Source: Sutterella faecalis (GTDB lineage Bacteria; Pseudomonadota; Gammaproteobacteria; Burkholderiales; Burkholderiaceae_F). From it: a DNA stretch of 64,000 nt. The notes beneath the pieces were generated by a model. That model was not told the origin of the DNA. It saw nothing but the letters and a program-made list of their open reading frames with translations, and searched no databases. Below are positions 1-9,407 of the stretch, piece after piece. The translations under genes were made by a program, and so were the position numbers. The number at the start of each line of letters is the position of its first letter. Position 1 is the stretch's first letter. Where the stretch lies: the NCBI RefSeq assembly GCF_006337085.1, contig NZ_CP040882.1, forward strand, positions 372,001-436,000, given 5' to 3'.

Positions 1-191
1 ACGCCGAGCGCAGCAATAAGGATAAGGAGTGCGGCGAGGGATCCGGCATAATGAAGCCCGTGGTCGGGCGCCATGTCGTTGCTCCCCAGGAACCAGGTGG
101 AGATGAAGTTGAGGATGAGGCTCGCGATGATGAGGAGCACCATGCGGATCAGAAACTCCTTGCGGCCGATGCGTCCTTTGAGAGAAAACAT
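1..191 (-). CDS. DUF805 family inner-membrane protein (N-terminal part, runs off the window)
   Basis: Reading leftward from an ATG at 191, the frame is open to the window edge. It begins MFSLKGRIGRKEFL, the typical N-terminus of DUF805 membrane proteins (short aromatic or basic start, then G-R-I-x-R-K-x-F). Two hydrophobic stretches follow, around residues 16-34 and 47-63, consistent with membrane helices. Function is unknown for the family. The gene is divergent from the ABC transporter that starts at 381, and the roughly 190 bases between them must hold both promoters. The C-terminus is outside the window, so length cannot be judged. Confidence 0.75.
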   Translation of the reverse strand, partial: MFSLKGRIGRKEFLIRMVLLIIASLILNFISTWFLGSNDMAPDHGLHYAGSLAALLILIAALG

Positions 192-380
192 ACTTGGGTT
201 AGCCTCCACGTTTGCGGCAATCGATCGGGAACTGTTAATTTTAAGCCTGCGCCTCGTTTCTTTTGAAAGAGAAAAAGGCAATTCTTCGAGAGCTTTCTTC
301 TGACAGAAGAGCGCATAACGGAGAACAATGACAGTCTCAGGCGAAATTCATTTTTTAAGCAGTCAGAGCGCGCATTCCCC

Positions 381-1049
381 ATGTCTCAAGACGTCATCAG
401 TCTCATAATCGATTCCTTCTGGAAGATTCTGCTGCCCGGCCTAACGGTGACGATTCCGCTCACGGCCGTGAGCTTCGCGCTCGCGATGGTGATTTCCATT
501 GCCGTGGCGCTGATCCAGTACCGCGGCATTCCGGTGCTGACGCCCATCACGCGCTTCTACATCTGGGTCATCCGCGGCACGCCCTTGCTCGTGCAGCTTT
601 TCGTCGTCTTCTACGGTCTCCCGCACGCGGGGATTCTCATCAACCCCTGGACGGCCGCGATCATCGTCTTTTCGATCAACGAGGGGGCGTACTGTGCGGA
701 AACCATTCGCGCCGCGCTCGAAAGCGTCCCGGCGGGCCAGCTCGAAGCCGGCCTCTCAACGGGCATGTCGTGGCTTCAGGTCGTGCGGCGCATCATTCTG
801 CCTCAGGCCATGCGGACGGCCTTCCCGACGCTCGGGAATTCCCTCATTGCCATGGTGAAGGATACGAGCCTTGCGGCCAACATCACCGTGACGGAAATGT
901 TCATGACGACGCAGCGCATTGTTGCGCGCACCTATGAGCCGCTTGTCCTCTACATTGAAGTGGGCCTCATTTATCTTCTTTTCTGCACCGTTCTCACGCG
1001 CATTCAGCGTGCGGGCGAAGAAAAGCTCCGCTTCTACGGCCGCCGCTGA
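381..1049 (+). CDS. Polar amino-acid ABC transporter permease (HisM/TcyL type)
   Basis: This is a 222-residue inner-membrane permease of the polar amino-acid uptake family, with about five predicted hydrophobic segments. The ABC-binding EAA loop is visible as EAGLSTGMSWLQVVRRIILP near residues 122-141. The RGTPLLVQLF motif near residue 74 is also typical of this family. It should form the membrane channel for the ATPase that starts 20 bp downstream and the lipoprotein receptor after it. The order permease, ATPase, binding protein and the level of resemblance suggest a cystine or other polar amino-acid importer, but the substrate cannot be read from sequence alone. Confidence 0.9.
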   Translation: MSQDVISLIIDSFWKILLPGLTVTIPLTAVSFALAMVISIAVALIQYRGIPVLTPITRFYIWVIRGTPLLVQLFVVFYGLPHAGILINPWTAAIIVFSINEGAYCAETIRAALESVPAGQLEAGLSTGMSWLQVVRRIILPQAMRTAFPTLGNSLIAMVKDTSLAANITVTEMFMTTQRIVARTYEPLVLYIEVGLIYLLFCTVLTRIQRAGEEKLRFYGRR

Positions 1050-1069
1050 TCGGGGGGAGGTGAAGGAAA

Positions 1070-1825
1070 ATGGCTGAAATCTTCTATCGGATCGAAAATC
1101 TCAGGAAAACGTTCGGCGAAGCGGAAGTGCTGAAGAGCGTCAGCTTTCAATTGAGCGAACGCGATGTCTTTGCGCTCATCGGCCCGAGCGGGGCAGGGAA
1201 GACGACGCTTTTGCGGGCGATCGACTTTCTCGACCGCCCCGACGGCGGCGTCATGACCTTCAAGGGGCAGCGGATCGAGCTTGCTCACGCAAAGCCTCAC
1301 GAGATCCGGGAATACCGGAAGCGCACGTCCTTCGTCTTTCAGAACTTCAATCTGTTTCTCAATAAAACGGCGCTCGAAAACGTCACCGAAGGCCTCATCA
1401 TGGCGCACGGCGTCCCGAAGCGCGAGGCCGAGGCCCGCGGCATGGCGCTCCTCGAAAAAGTCGGCATGAAGGACCACGCCGGGAAGTACCCGAGCGAACT
1501 TTCGGGCGGCCAGCAGCAGCGCGTTGCCATTGCCCGGGCGCTCGCGCCCGATCCGGATCTCATTCTGCTCGACGAACCCACTTCAGCGCTCGACCCCGAA
1601 CGCATTAAGGAAATTGAGGGACTTCTCAAGCTTCTCGCGGGCGAAGGCCGCACGATGATCATCGTGACGCACGACCTTGCCTTTGCAAGGAAGGTTTCGA
1701 CCCGCACGGCGCTCCTCGAGGGAGGCGTCATTGTTGAGGAAGCCCCGACGGAAATCTTTTTTACTGCTCCGAAGGAGCCGAGGACGGAAGCGTTTCTCCG
1801 CGGCTTCGGACGCGATCATTTATAA
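1070..1825 (+). CDS. Polar amino-acid ABC transporter ATP-binding protein
   Basis: This 251-residue cytoplasmic ATPase powers the adjacent permease. All nucleotide-binding elements are present: Walker A GPSGAGKT at 38-45, Q-loop glutamine at 91, signature LSGGQQQR at 144-151, Walker B LILLDEP at 164-170, D-loop SALD and switch histidine at about 201. A strong Shine-Dalgarno (ggggggaggtga) precedes the ATG. The gene lies 20 bp after the permease and 12 bp before the binding protein, so the three form one operon. The length is normal for GlnQ/TcyN-type ATPases. Confidence 0.93.
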   Translation: MAEIFYRIENLRKTFGEAEVLKSVSFQLSERDVFALIGPSGAGKTTLLRAIDFLDRPDGGVMTFKGQRIELAHAKPHEIREYRKRTSFVFQNFNLFLNKTALENVTEGLIMAHGVPKREAEARGMALLEKVGMKDHAGKYPSELSGGQQQRVAIARALAPDPDLILLDEPTSALDPERIKEIEGLLKLLAGEGRTMIIVTHDLAFARKVSTRTALLEGGVIVEEAPTEIFFTAPKEPRTEAFLRGFGRDHL

Positions 1826-1837
1826 GGACCATAGACC

Positions 1838-2713
1838 ATGTCGACCACATTCATGAGCAAAACATCCCGGCGCGCCGTCATCGCCGCCGCCTTTGCGGCG
1901 GGCGCGCTTATTCTCTCGGGCTGCGGCGAAAAGACGGAGAACGCCGCTTCTCAGCCTTCGAACGCCGCGCCTGCCGCTGCTTCATCATCCGTAGCGAAGG
2001 AAGATCTCCTCGCACGGGTGCTTAAGAAGGGCGAAATCACCATCGCGACGGAAGGCACCTGGGCTCCCTGGACCTATCACGATGAGAAGAATGCCCTGAC
2101 GGGCTTTGACGTTGAGCTCGGCCGCAGGATTGCCGAAAAGCTCGGCGTCAAGGCGGTCTTCATTGAAGGGAAGTGGGACGGGCTCCTTGCCGGCATCAGC
2201 GCCGGGCGCTTCGACATCATGATCAACGGCGTCGACGTGACGCCCGAACGCTCGAAAGCCTTCCTCTTTTCCGAACCCTATGCCTTCAACCGCACCGTCG
2301 TCATGACGAAGTCGGATTCAGACAAAGTGAAGACGCTCGACGACCTGAAGGGGCTTTCGACTGCCAACACGATTTCGAGCACCTATGCGGAAATTGCTGA
2401 AAAGCACGGCGCAAAGGTGACGGGCGTGGACGACCTCAACCAGACCTTTGAGCTTCTTCTTTCCGGCCGCATCGATGCAACGTTGAACGCCGAAGTCACC
2501 TACCACGACTACATGCGCGCGCACCCCGATGCGCAGATCAAAATTGCCGCGGTCGACCCCGATGTGATTCCGGTCGCGATCCCGATGAAGCCCGGCGAGG
2601 ATTCCGCTTCCATGAAGGCGAAGCTTGACGAGATCATTGAGGGGATGAGAAAGTCCGGGGAGCTTGGAAACCTTTCCAAGCAGTTCTTTGGCGGAGATCT
2701 GACGCAGCGTTGA
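1838..2713 (+). CDS. Extracellular solute-binding lipoprotein of a polar amino-acid ABC transporter
   Basis: This 291-residue family 3 solute-binding protein has a lipobox LSGC ending at Cys29, so it should be an inner-membrane-anchored periplasmic lipoprotein. A low-complexity Ala/Ser linker follows to about residue 50. The mature domain starts with the family pattern GEITIATEGTWAPW, followed by LTGFDVELGRRIAEKLG. It binds the substrate for the permease and ATPase upstream. The start at 1838 is preceded by an aaggacc Shine-Dalgarno. An ATG five codons later is possible but has no visible ribosome site. A GC-rich stem-loop lies about 95 bp after the stop. Confidence 0.9.
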   Translation: MSTTFMSKTSRRAVIAAAFAAGALILSGCGEKTENAASQPSNAAPAAASSSVAKEDLLARVLKKGEITIATEGTWAPWTYHDEKNALTGFDVELGRRIAEKLGVKAVFIEGKWDGLLAGISAGRFDIMINGVDVTPERSKAFLFSEPYAFNRTVVMTKSDSDKVKTLDDLKGLSTANTISSTYAEIAEKHGAKVTGVDDLNQTFELLLSGRIDATLNAEVTYHDYMRAHPDAQIKIAAVDPDVIPVAIPMKPGEDSASMKAKLDEIIEGMRKSGELGNLSKQFFGGDLTQR

Positions 2714-2806
2714 TCGCGCTTTGAGGCACCCTGGCATGAAGGCGCTTGGGGTTGTCGATAACGAATAGTGAATCTATTGGTAAAAGTGTCTTTACGGAGC
2801 CGTGCT

Positions 2807-2833
2807 CGCCGGAGGTCTCCGAGGCCTCCGGCG
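2807..2833. other. GC-rich stem-loop downstream of the ABC transporter
   Basis: A 9-bp perfect inverted repeat (CGCCGGAGG and CCTCCGGCG, 9-base loop) lies about 95 bp after the binding-protein stop. There is no T-run on either side, so it is not a classical intrinsic terminator. It could stabilise the operon mRNA 3' end. Confidence 0.4.
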
Positions 2834-3634
2834 GCAAATAGACTAAAACACGGACGGGAGGACCAACTATCAGAAGCGCCAGCGCCGAAAGAATTTTGAG
2901 CACGCTTGCCTCAACGTATATCGTTGATTTGCTTGGGTGGTATGTGTTTCCTCGGGCGCAGCTCGTTCCGGCGCTTTGGTTGTGATAATCTAGCGTCACT
3001 AGGGTATTTCTTAGAGGTCATCCCTAGCCTCCAGAGGGCCTCACTGTTGGAAGCGGTGCGGCCCTCAGTTTTTTCGGTTTTGGTAATCAATGGCAGCCCG
3101 AGATGGAAATGCCGCGACTCGACGAACTCCGATAAACGACGAATCCCTCGCTCGTTCCTGCCTCCATTCAGGACAGCGGATCGGCTGATTTTACCGACAG
3201 CAGCGAGTGCTTCGGCAATCGCGTCATGACGTTATTTTCGATGGTGATTGAATATGCATGCCGGTGTTGTGGCGTGTTGTATCTGATCGGCGACCCAACA
3301 ATCCGATCGACACATCCTGAGATAGTCTCGGTGAGGGCATCGATCAATAAACGACTGCAAGCGACGAATCAGTAATGGCAGTTGTCAGCACTCCGTCAGA
3401 ACAGCCGTCAAATGACCGAATTTTCGTATGCATTTGTAACCACGTGAACCAGCGTACGTATCGAAACCTTCGCTGCCGCACGGCATTTCAACATTCTCTG
3501 GTACATGAAAGATGCCGGTCATTCCGCATAAAAGAAGACCCGGGGAGAACCCTAATTCCGGCCAATCAGGCAAAAATAATCTCCTTTTGATTTTGAAATG
3601 CAGACAATCGGGCTGCAGAGAGGAGGCTTGAACC
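2834..3634. other. Long region with no recognisable gene
   Basis: About 800 bases separate the ABC operon from the autotransporter. The region has no ORF with a ribosome site or family resemblance. A minus-strand open stretch of about 105 codons (roughly 3230 to 2917) lacks a convincing start and could be a gene remnant. The last 100 bases should hold the autotransporter promoter and leader. Confidence 0.4.
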
Positions 3635-6391
3635 ATGAATGCCGAATTTAAGATTGTCTGCGGAGACGCAGAGAAAATTTCCCGGGTTCTTGACAAGATG
3701 ATGTGCCGGCATGGGAAGCGGTCCTCAGCGGGCTTCATCAGCCAGCATGCAAACAAATTCGCGGCGCGTTTCACCGGCGTTGCGGCGGCGCTGCTCGCAG
3801 CCGGATTGCTCGGTGCAGCGCCTCATGCAGTGCTTGCGGCGGATCGGACCATTGTCGCCGGGTCTACGGCTTCCATCGATCACGAGGACGCTTTCGGAAC
3901 GGACGCCCTCCGGCTGGACGGTACGCTCATCGCCACTTACGCGTCGGATGAATTCAACAACGTGCTCACAGGAAACGGAACGTTCATCAAGAAGACCCCG
4001 GCCGGGGATTCTTCAATTCCGGGCCTCACGCTCACGAACGCAGAAGCGTTTCAAGGAACGTTCGAACTGGAAAATGATTCCGTCATTACGTTCCGGGTTG
4101 ACGGCGACTTCAGCATGGCTTCGACGATCAAGGGCGCAACCAGCCTTCTGGTGGTCGGCACGGGCGGCAAGTTCTCCCTGAAGTCAGCTGATCAGATTGC
4201 CGGCATTTCGAGAGGAATCGACATTTACGACATGAAGTTCACGGTGGATGAGAAGGCTGCCGGGAAGAGCCTCCTCACCGATGACGGTACGGTTTTGAAA
4301 GTCAATGGGCAGTACAAGCTCAAAGACCTGGCGATCCGGGATACGACGCTTCATTTCACCGGTTTGGAAGCGTCTGGATCGACAATCCCAGGTCTTACGG
4401 TCGACCGCTTCAGACCGAATGGGATGAACAGGATTGTTATAGACGATGCGCTTCTCTCGAAATTAGCTGTTCCGGATGGCTCCGGGAAAGAAAGACTTAC
4501 CGCACAGGATGTTTTGACCGAAGATCAGAGCACCGATCTGAAGGCTGTTCTCATCCGTACCGACTCCGGCATCAAAGGCAGCCAGAATGCCGGCTTCACG
4601 CTCACGGACGAAAATGGAAATGAGATAACGCAGGGCAACAAGACTTTCGGTATTTCAGATAAATCCGGGGTTAAGGTGGCAGATGGCACCTACGGCTACA
4701 GCGGCAGCATGACCGAAAATGAAGTCGGCATTTCCTGGCTCCTAAGGGAGGTGTCGATTCTTGAAGGAAAGACCCTGGAACTATCGGGAAAAGCGCGCGC
4801 AGACAACACGCTCTCGGCGAAGCTCACCGGAAGCGGGAACTTTACTGCGTCTTCGGGCGCCATCACGCTGGCAGCGGAGAACGACTACACGGGTGTAACG
4901 ACGGTCAATGCTGGTGCAGAGATTATTGCGGCGAACGACAAGTCTCTGGGTCGAACCTCAGGTCTTAAGAACAGAGGCATCGTCACGCTGGACGGTCAAA
5001 AGATCGCCGTCGACGGAAGAACGGAAAATTCCGGAACGATCAATGTCGGCATGGGCACGTTCACGACGACGTCCTATACCGGCACAGCCGGAAGCGTCAT
5101 TGCTGTCGATGCGTTGGTTTCAGAGAATGCGGCGACAAGCGGCAAATTTGTCGTCACCGGAGCTGCATCCGGCCGAAGCCGCTTGAACCTTAATCTCCTC
5201 GATGGATCCCTGGATCGCGCTGTCGCAGGCATTGACGTTATTCAATTGGGCGAAGGATCCACGCTTGAGCTCGAGCTCTCCGAATCCGTCAAGGCGGGCG
5301 ACTATTACTACCGTCTGATGAAGACGGACGACGGTTCCGGCTACTACCTGGTCGGCTCCCTTACGGACGGCGGCACGACGGCCATGACGACGAGCGAGCT
5401 CATGACGCCGGAAAACGGCTCGCGCGCCGCGCTTGCCTTCATGAATCAGCGCACCTTCGACTTCGGCCTCAACACGCATATCGGCGAGAAGCCTTATGTC
5501 GATCTTTTGACGGGAGAACGGAAGACGACGACCCTCTGGCTCGTTCAGAGCGGAAGCTGGAGCCGGATGGACGACGCTTCCGGGCAGCTGAAGAATAAGG
5601 GCCATATGTTTACCACAAACCTCGGCGGCGACATTCTTGCCTGGAATACGGCCAATGGTCGCGCATCCGTGGGGTTTCTGGGCGGCTGGGCCGACGGGTC
5701 CTACGATGTGGACTCGAACGTCACGGGCCTCAAGGCGGATGCCGATATGAGAGGGTGGTCCCTCGGTGCCTATGCGGCCTGGCAGCCGGCGGGCGAGAGC
5801 GGGCTCTTTGCCAATGCGCAGATTCGCTGGAACGACTTCACGAATGAAGTAAAGGGACAGGATCTCGCGAAGGAGAAGTACCACGCGAGAGGCATTTCTC
5901 TTGGAATGGAAGCCGGGTGGAATCAGCGCCTCTGGACGAAGGCCGCTTCCGACGGCGGCCGGAGAACGGTCTGGGATGCAGCGCCTTTTGGCCGCGTCGC
6001 GTGGTCCGGCGTTTCCGCTGACGATCACACGGACGCTTACGGTCATCGCTTCAGCGTTGAGGATGACGGCAGCGCCGCCATCACGCTCGGCGTCCGCACG
6101 AGCTTCGCGTTCGGAGTCAAGGGAGAGAAGCCGCATGCTGCCGAACAGCTTGTTCGCGTTTATGCCGAAGGCGCCTGGGTGCACAATACCGGTACTTTTG
6201 AAAGCACGGTCGTAAGCCGCAAGGGTTCGAGCAGGGCTGAATTCGGCATTGACGACTACGGCCAGTTCCGACTCGGTGCGGAAGGCGAGTTCGCGAAGAA
6301 CTTCTTCCTCCGGGGCGACGTGAGCCATGAAGCCGGGAGGGAGAGCTACTCGAGCACTGGCTTCACTATCGGCGCGAAGTACGTTTTCTGA
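3635..6391 (+). CDS. Type V autotransporter with extended signal peptide and C-terminal beta-barrel
   Basis: This 918-residue outer-membrane protein has an unusually long signal region. A polar N-terminal extension (about residues 1-45) is followed by a hydrophobic core and likely cleavage after Ala68, reminiscent of autotransporter ESPR leaders. A strong AGGAGG eight bases before the ATG fixes the long start. The passenger (about 69-600) is rich in Gly, Thr, Ser and Asn and repeats short beta-strand motifs, as in beta-helix passengers. The last roughly 280 residues alternate aromatic and polar positions and end in KYVF, as expected for the autotransporter barrel. The passenger function is not recognisable. 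A bidirectional terminator follows. Confidence 0.88.
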   Translation: MNAEFKIVCGDAEKISRVLDKMMCRHGKRSSAGFISQHANKFAARFTGVAAALLAAGLLGAAPHAVLAADRTIVAGSTASIDHEDAFGTDALRLDGTLIATYASDEFNNVLTGNGTFIKKTPAGDSSIPGLTLTNAEAFQGTFELENDSVITFRVDGDFSMASTIKGATSLLVVGTGGKFSLKSADQIAGISRGIDIYDMKFTVDEKAAGKSLLTDDGTVLKVNGQYKLKDLAIRDTTLHFTGLEASGSTIPGLTVDRFRPNGMNRIVIDDALLSKLAVPDGSGKERLTAQDVLTEDQSTDLKAVLIRTDSGIKGSQNAGFTLTDENGNEITQGNKTFGISDKSGVKVADGTYGYSGSMTENEVGISWLLREVSILEGKTLELSGKARADNTLSAKLTGSGNFTASSGAITLAAENDYTGVTTVNAGAEIIAANDKSLGRTSGLKNRGIVTLDGQKIAVDGRTENSGTINVGMGTFTTTSYTGTAGSVIAVDALVSENAATSGKFVVTGAASGRSRLNLNLLDGSLDRAVAGIDVIQLGEGSTLELELSESVKAGDYYYRLMKTDDGSGYYLVGSLTDGGTTAMTTSELMTPENGSRAALAFMNQRTFDFGLNTHIGEKPYVDLLTGERKTTTLWLVQSGSWSRMDDASGQLKNKGHMFTTNLGGDILAWNTANGRASVGFLGGWADGSYDVDSNVTGLKADADMRGWSLGAYAAWQPAGESGLFANAQIRWNDFTNEVKGQDLAKEKYHARGISLGMEAGWNQRLWTKAASDGGRRTVWDAAPFGRVAWSGVSADDHTDAYGHRFSVEDDGSAAITLGVRTSFAFGVKGEKPHAAEQLVRVYAEGAWVHNTGTFESTVVSRKGSSRAEFGIDDYGQFRLGAEGEFAKNFFLRGDVSHEAGRESYSSTGFTIGAKYVF

Positions 6392-6417
6392 CGCCGGATC
6401 TGCCGGCATCTCTAAAC

Positions 6418-6442
6418 AAAAGCCGCCATGGAGGCGGCTTTT
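6418..6442. terminator. Bidirectional intrinsic terminator between autotransporter and AlbA_2 gene
   Basis: A perfect 10-bp stem (AAAAGCCGCC and GGCGGCTTTT) with a 5-base loop has U-tracts on both strands. It can terminate the rightward autotransporter and the leftward regulator gene. Confidence 0.85.
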
Positions 6443-6557
6443 GTCCCGAATGAGCAATGTCATCCCCGCCGCAAATGAGGCTGGGCTATCGCACTGGAAG
6501 GGCCACCCCAGCAGTTTTGAGGAATGGTCCGCTTGTCGGGCAATACTTATATGAATG

Positions 6558-8036
6558 TTATACGCACAAGCGATAGCGTTGCTTTGGGCTTCCTTTGGGT
6601 TCAATTGGTTCTATTTTTTTGTCAGCCACTAACTTCCTAATGTGGTTCCCAATTGTTGCACGTGAAAGACCAGACATCTCAGTTAGAGCTTTAACGGATA
6701 AACTAGAGTGATCGCTCAACGCATTTAGGATTGCTTTATCGACGTTCTCCCACGTTTTCTCGATCATCTCATCATTTGTTCGTCTCCGCTTATTAAATGT
6801 CAAAATGAAATAAGTGATGGTGTCTTTAACAGTCGGCGGCGGCATCAAAGATTTAGCGAGCGCAGCTTCGATCACCATAAAGCCGGTGCCTTTGTTTTCT
6901 ACTACGAATCCTGATTCGAATGGTGTATAAGTCAGCAACCGTGAAAGATATTCATTTCGTGTTGATGAAATTCCATCCTTCCCAAGACTTTCTACAGTAG
7001 TAGAGCCGTACAAACCACCGGGATTGCTAATTTCCAAGCGATCAGCATACATGTTGATCTGAACCTGGGAGCCTCGGCCTTCTGGAGAATAGTCTCGGTG
7101 CTGGAGCGCATTAGCGACTGCTTCTCTTACTGCTTCAAGCGGATAGTCTGGAATGTCTTTTCGCAAACCGCCTTCAATAACGGCACCGGTATTCATGCGT
7201 TGTTGGACGAGAGCAAGTGCTTCAAGAAGCATCTCTGGAATAGAGCCAACGATTTCTTTCGAATTCAGATAGCGAAGTTGACCAGTTTCTGTCTCGACTT
7301 TATCGACGCCTGGATATACAGAAAAGACAATTTCGAGGCGGGGAAAGTACTTTTGCGGAAATGTGCCGGCGGCGAAGAGCCCCGCTATCGTTGGACAAAG
7401 ACGATTATTGATTCGGGTTAAAACTCCGAGTTGAATCAAAATTGTTTCATCAGAAAGCTTGCCAAAGACGCGCGGGAACAATTCTCTCGCACGTTTGGCA
7501 ATCCCTTCGACTGTTTCGGAATTAAGATCATCGATTGATGCATCCTCAACGGGTTCGATGTCATATTTTGGCTGGTACTGGGATTCAGAAAGACGATCAA
7601 CTTCGTATGCTGTTAAATGGCGATCACCATCGCCAGAACGAATGAACGCACCGTCGTACATTCCTCGTTTTGAGATGTAGCACGGTTTCATGCGCTTCGG
7701 CATTTCCGGTACTTGTGCAATCACCAGCATTTTCCCCTCAAAGAGCATCTTCTCCACTTCCATACGTACAATCGGCGTCATTGCATCGCCGATTGTCTGC
7801 ATTTGGGCGTATATCTTGTCCGCATTGAAGCCGTCAGCCGGTTTGAACCCGTTCTTTTCCGACAAGCCTAAGATAATGATGCCGCCATGCATGTTTGAAA
7901 AGGCTGAAATCGTCTCCTTCAGTTTCTTAGGAAGTTCCTGTACCGATTCTTTGACCTCCCATCGCTGTGTGTCGCTGCCGAGACTGCGCATACGATGAAT
8001 GGCTTTGATGACGGTTTCTTCATTGAGCTCTGGCAT
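6558..8036 (-). CDS. AlbA_2/Schlafen-type putative transcriptional regulator with HATPase-like domain and winged helix
   Basis: This 492-residue protein combines three modules. The N-terminal AlbA_2 (divergent AAA_4) region is at about 15-130 and contains ISAFSNMHGGIIILGLSE. A C-terminal HATPase_c_4-like region has EAVREAVANALQHRDYS followed by DRLEISNPGGLYG. A winged-helix segment covers the last 60 residues (LTEMSGLSRATIGNHIRKL). Such proteins are annotated as ATP-binding transcriptional regulators, and related architectures occur in defence islands. The role here is unknown. The gene is AT-richer than its neighbours, stands alone, and its upstream region contains inverted and direct repeats that could be an autoregulatory operator. 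Confidence 0.85.
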   Translation of the reverse strand: MPELNEETVIKAIHRMRSLGSDTQRWEVKESVQELPKKLKETISAFSNMHGGIIILGLSEKNGFKPADGFNADKIYAQMQTIGDAMTPIVRMEVEKMLFEGKMLVIAQVPEMPKRMKPCYISKRGMYDGAFIRSGDGDRHLTAYEVDRLSESQYQPKYDIEPVEDASIDDLNSETVEGIAKRARELFPRVFGKLSDETILIQLGVLTRINNRLCPTIAGLFAAGTFPQKYFPRLEIVFSVYPGVDKVETETGQLRYLNSKEIVGSIPEMLLEALALVQQRMNTGAVIEGGLRKDIPDYPLEAVREAVANALQHRDYSPEGRGSQVQINMYADRLEISNPGGLYGSTTVESLGKDGISSTRNEYLSRLLTYTPFESGFVVENKGTGFMVIEAALAKSLMPPPTVKDTITYFILTFNKRRRTNDEMIEKTWENVDKAILNALSDHSSLSVKALTEMSGLSRATIGNHIRKLVADKKIEPIEPKGSPKQRYRLCV

Positions 8037-8040
8037 AAAA

Positions 8041-8330
8041 TCCTCACAACCAACAAGCTAAATGTTCAGTAGTTAGCTAGTTACCAGCTATTCTACTCAG
8101 AAATACGCAGTTGCTAGCTTCTTATCTGCTATCTGTGTGGTAGGCAACAGGTAACCGGAGAACATCGTTTAATCTTAAATATTGTTGATATCTATAGAGG
8201 TATGTATTATTTTTCGGAATTGAAGTAGAACCGTACCTTCCATTCTGCTCCGACATACGCAGTAACAGGCTAGATACCGGCTAAATAGCAGGTAACTAGT
8301 TGGTAGTTAGCTGGTTCCTAAAGAATCTCC
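8041..8330. repeat. AT-rich region with long inverted repeat and short direct repeats upstream of the AlbA_2 gene
   Basis: Arms CTAGTTACCAGCTATT (8077-8092) and AATAGCAGGTAACTAG (8284-8299) are inverted copies with one mismatch, about 190 bp apart. Further GTTAGCTAG/GTTAGCTGG and ATACGCAGT words recur within the region. No gene is visible. The region is likely regulatory for the leftward gene starting at 8036, or a degenerate mobile-element relic. Confidence 0.55.
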
Positions 8331-8520
8331 CGATGCCACAAAAAAAGGCCGCCATTTCCAGTACCTTTACATTCGAATAGCCGGGCATGATGGATCTGGA
8401 GAGGCTGCCAGTTCCTCCAACACCAGTCCGTCCTAATGAGCAGGATCACACCGGAACGCGGAGACAGAAGCTGAATCAATTGGTGTGCGACAATATTAAC
8501 TTTTCCCCCTTCCAGTCCCC

Positions 8521-9183
8521 ATGCATTCCCCGATCCGACTGAGACACTTTGAGCTTTCCGACCTCGACACCTTTGCAGACGCCTACGACAAAACCTGGGG
8601 CTGGGAGCTTTCGCCCGACCCCGAACGCCCCGAAAGAATTAGGCACGCTTTCGTCTACGTGATCGGGAACCTCCTCAAGTCGGACTTCATCCGCGTCGCC
8701 GAACTCCCTGACGGCCGTCCCGCGGCCCTCATGTGCGCGCGGTTGGACCCGAAGGCCGAACCCGTTGCCCTGGATGCCGACCTCACGGGCTTGAGGGAGC
8801 GTCATCAATCGCTCGCAGCGCTCCAGAAGGAAACCGAACTCGGGCGCTCATGCCTTGGGTTTGAAGAGAAGCTCGACTCCGTCAACAAAAGGATGCTCGC
8901 CGACTATGTCGCTCGGGCTGGCGGCAGCGCGGCAGAAAGGCCGGAACTCGTCTTTCTGATTGCGCACCCGATTGCGAGAAGACGAGGCTGCGCCGGCGCG
9001 CTCCTCAGGCTCTTTGAGTCGGAAGCGCGGCAAAAGGGTGCCGGTGAAGCCGTGCTCTTCACCGACAACGACTGCGTGACGGCGATCTATACGAGAAACG
9101 GCTGGAGAAAGGAAGGCGAAATCCCATGGAAGATCGACGAGAACGAGGACTTTAAAAGCTGGCTCTTCGTCAAAACCTTCTGA
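8521..9183 (+). CDS. GNAT-family N-acetyltransferase
   Basis: This 220-residue protein opens with IRLRHFELSDLDTFADAY, the usual first strand and helix of a GNAT fold. The acetyl-CoA-binding segment is at about residues 150-165 (IAHPIARRRGCAGALLRLF, matching R/Q-x-x-G-x-G/A). The late motif TDNDCVTAIYTRNGWRKEGE follows. It should acetylate a small molecule or protein amine, and the substrate is unknown. No clear Shine-Dalgarno precedes the ATG, so the start is moderately certain. It converges on the respiratory flavoprotein gene, with hairpins between them. Confidence 0.85.
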   Translation: MHSPIRLRHFELSDLDTFADAYDKTWGWELSPDPERPERIRHAFVYVIGNLLKSDFIRVAELPDGRPAALMCARLDPKAEPVALDADLTGLRERHQSLAALQKETELGRSCLGFEEKLDSVNKRMLADYVARAGGSAAERPELVFLIAHPIARRRGCAGALLRLFESEARQKGAGEAVLFTDNDCVTAIYTRNGWRKEGEIPWKIDENEDFKSWLFVKTF

Positions 9184-9199
9184 GAGGCGAGGGAAAAGG

Positions 9200-9244
9200 G
9201 CAAAAAAAGCCGGACCGGAGGCGTCATGCGCCTCTCTGGTCCGG
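9200..9244 (-). terminator. Intrinsic terminator for the leftward flavoprotein operon
   Basis: A near-perfect stem (CCGGACC with GGTCCGG, plus an inner GAGGCG with CGCCTC) is followed on the minus strand by a run of seven T. It therefore terminates leftward transcription from the cytochrome/flavoprotein genes. Confidence 0.65.
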
Positions 9245-9346
9245 TGATGTCCAATAGAAATTGACCTCAAATTCACGCCTTCTTCGGGAAAGGAGAGAGA
9301 AAAAACCGAAGAGAAGGCGAATCAGACTTTGGGAAATGGCTCTCTC

Positions 9347-9387
9347 TTTCAGGTGCGGAATGCCTGAGGGGCGTTCCGCACCTGAAA
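9347..9387. terminator. Perfect 14-bp stem-loop just after the flavoprotein stop
   Basis: Arms TTTCAGGTGCGGAA and TTCCGCACCTGAAA flank a 13-base loop about 20 bp beyond the flavoprotein stop codon. It has no long T-run and may act with the downstream terminator or as an mRNA-stabilising hairpin. Confidence 0.55.
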
Positions 9388-9407
9388 TTTCAAGCCCGAA
9401 GCGCTGA

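Noticed and set aside
5120..6604. 494-codon minus-strand frame under the autotransporter barrel
   Set aside because: It is antisense to a clear beta-barrel and has no family features or ribosome site.
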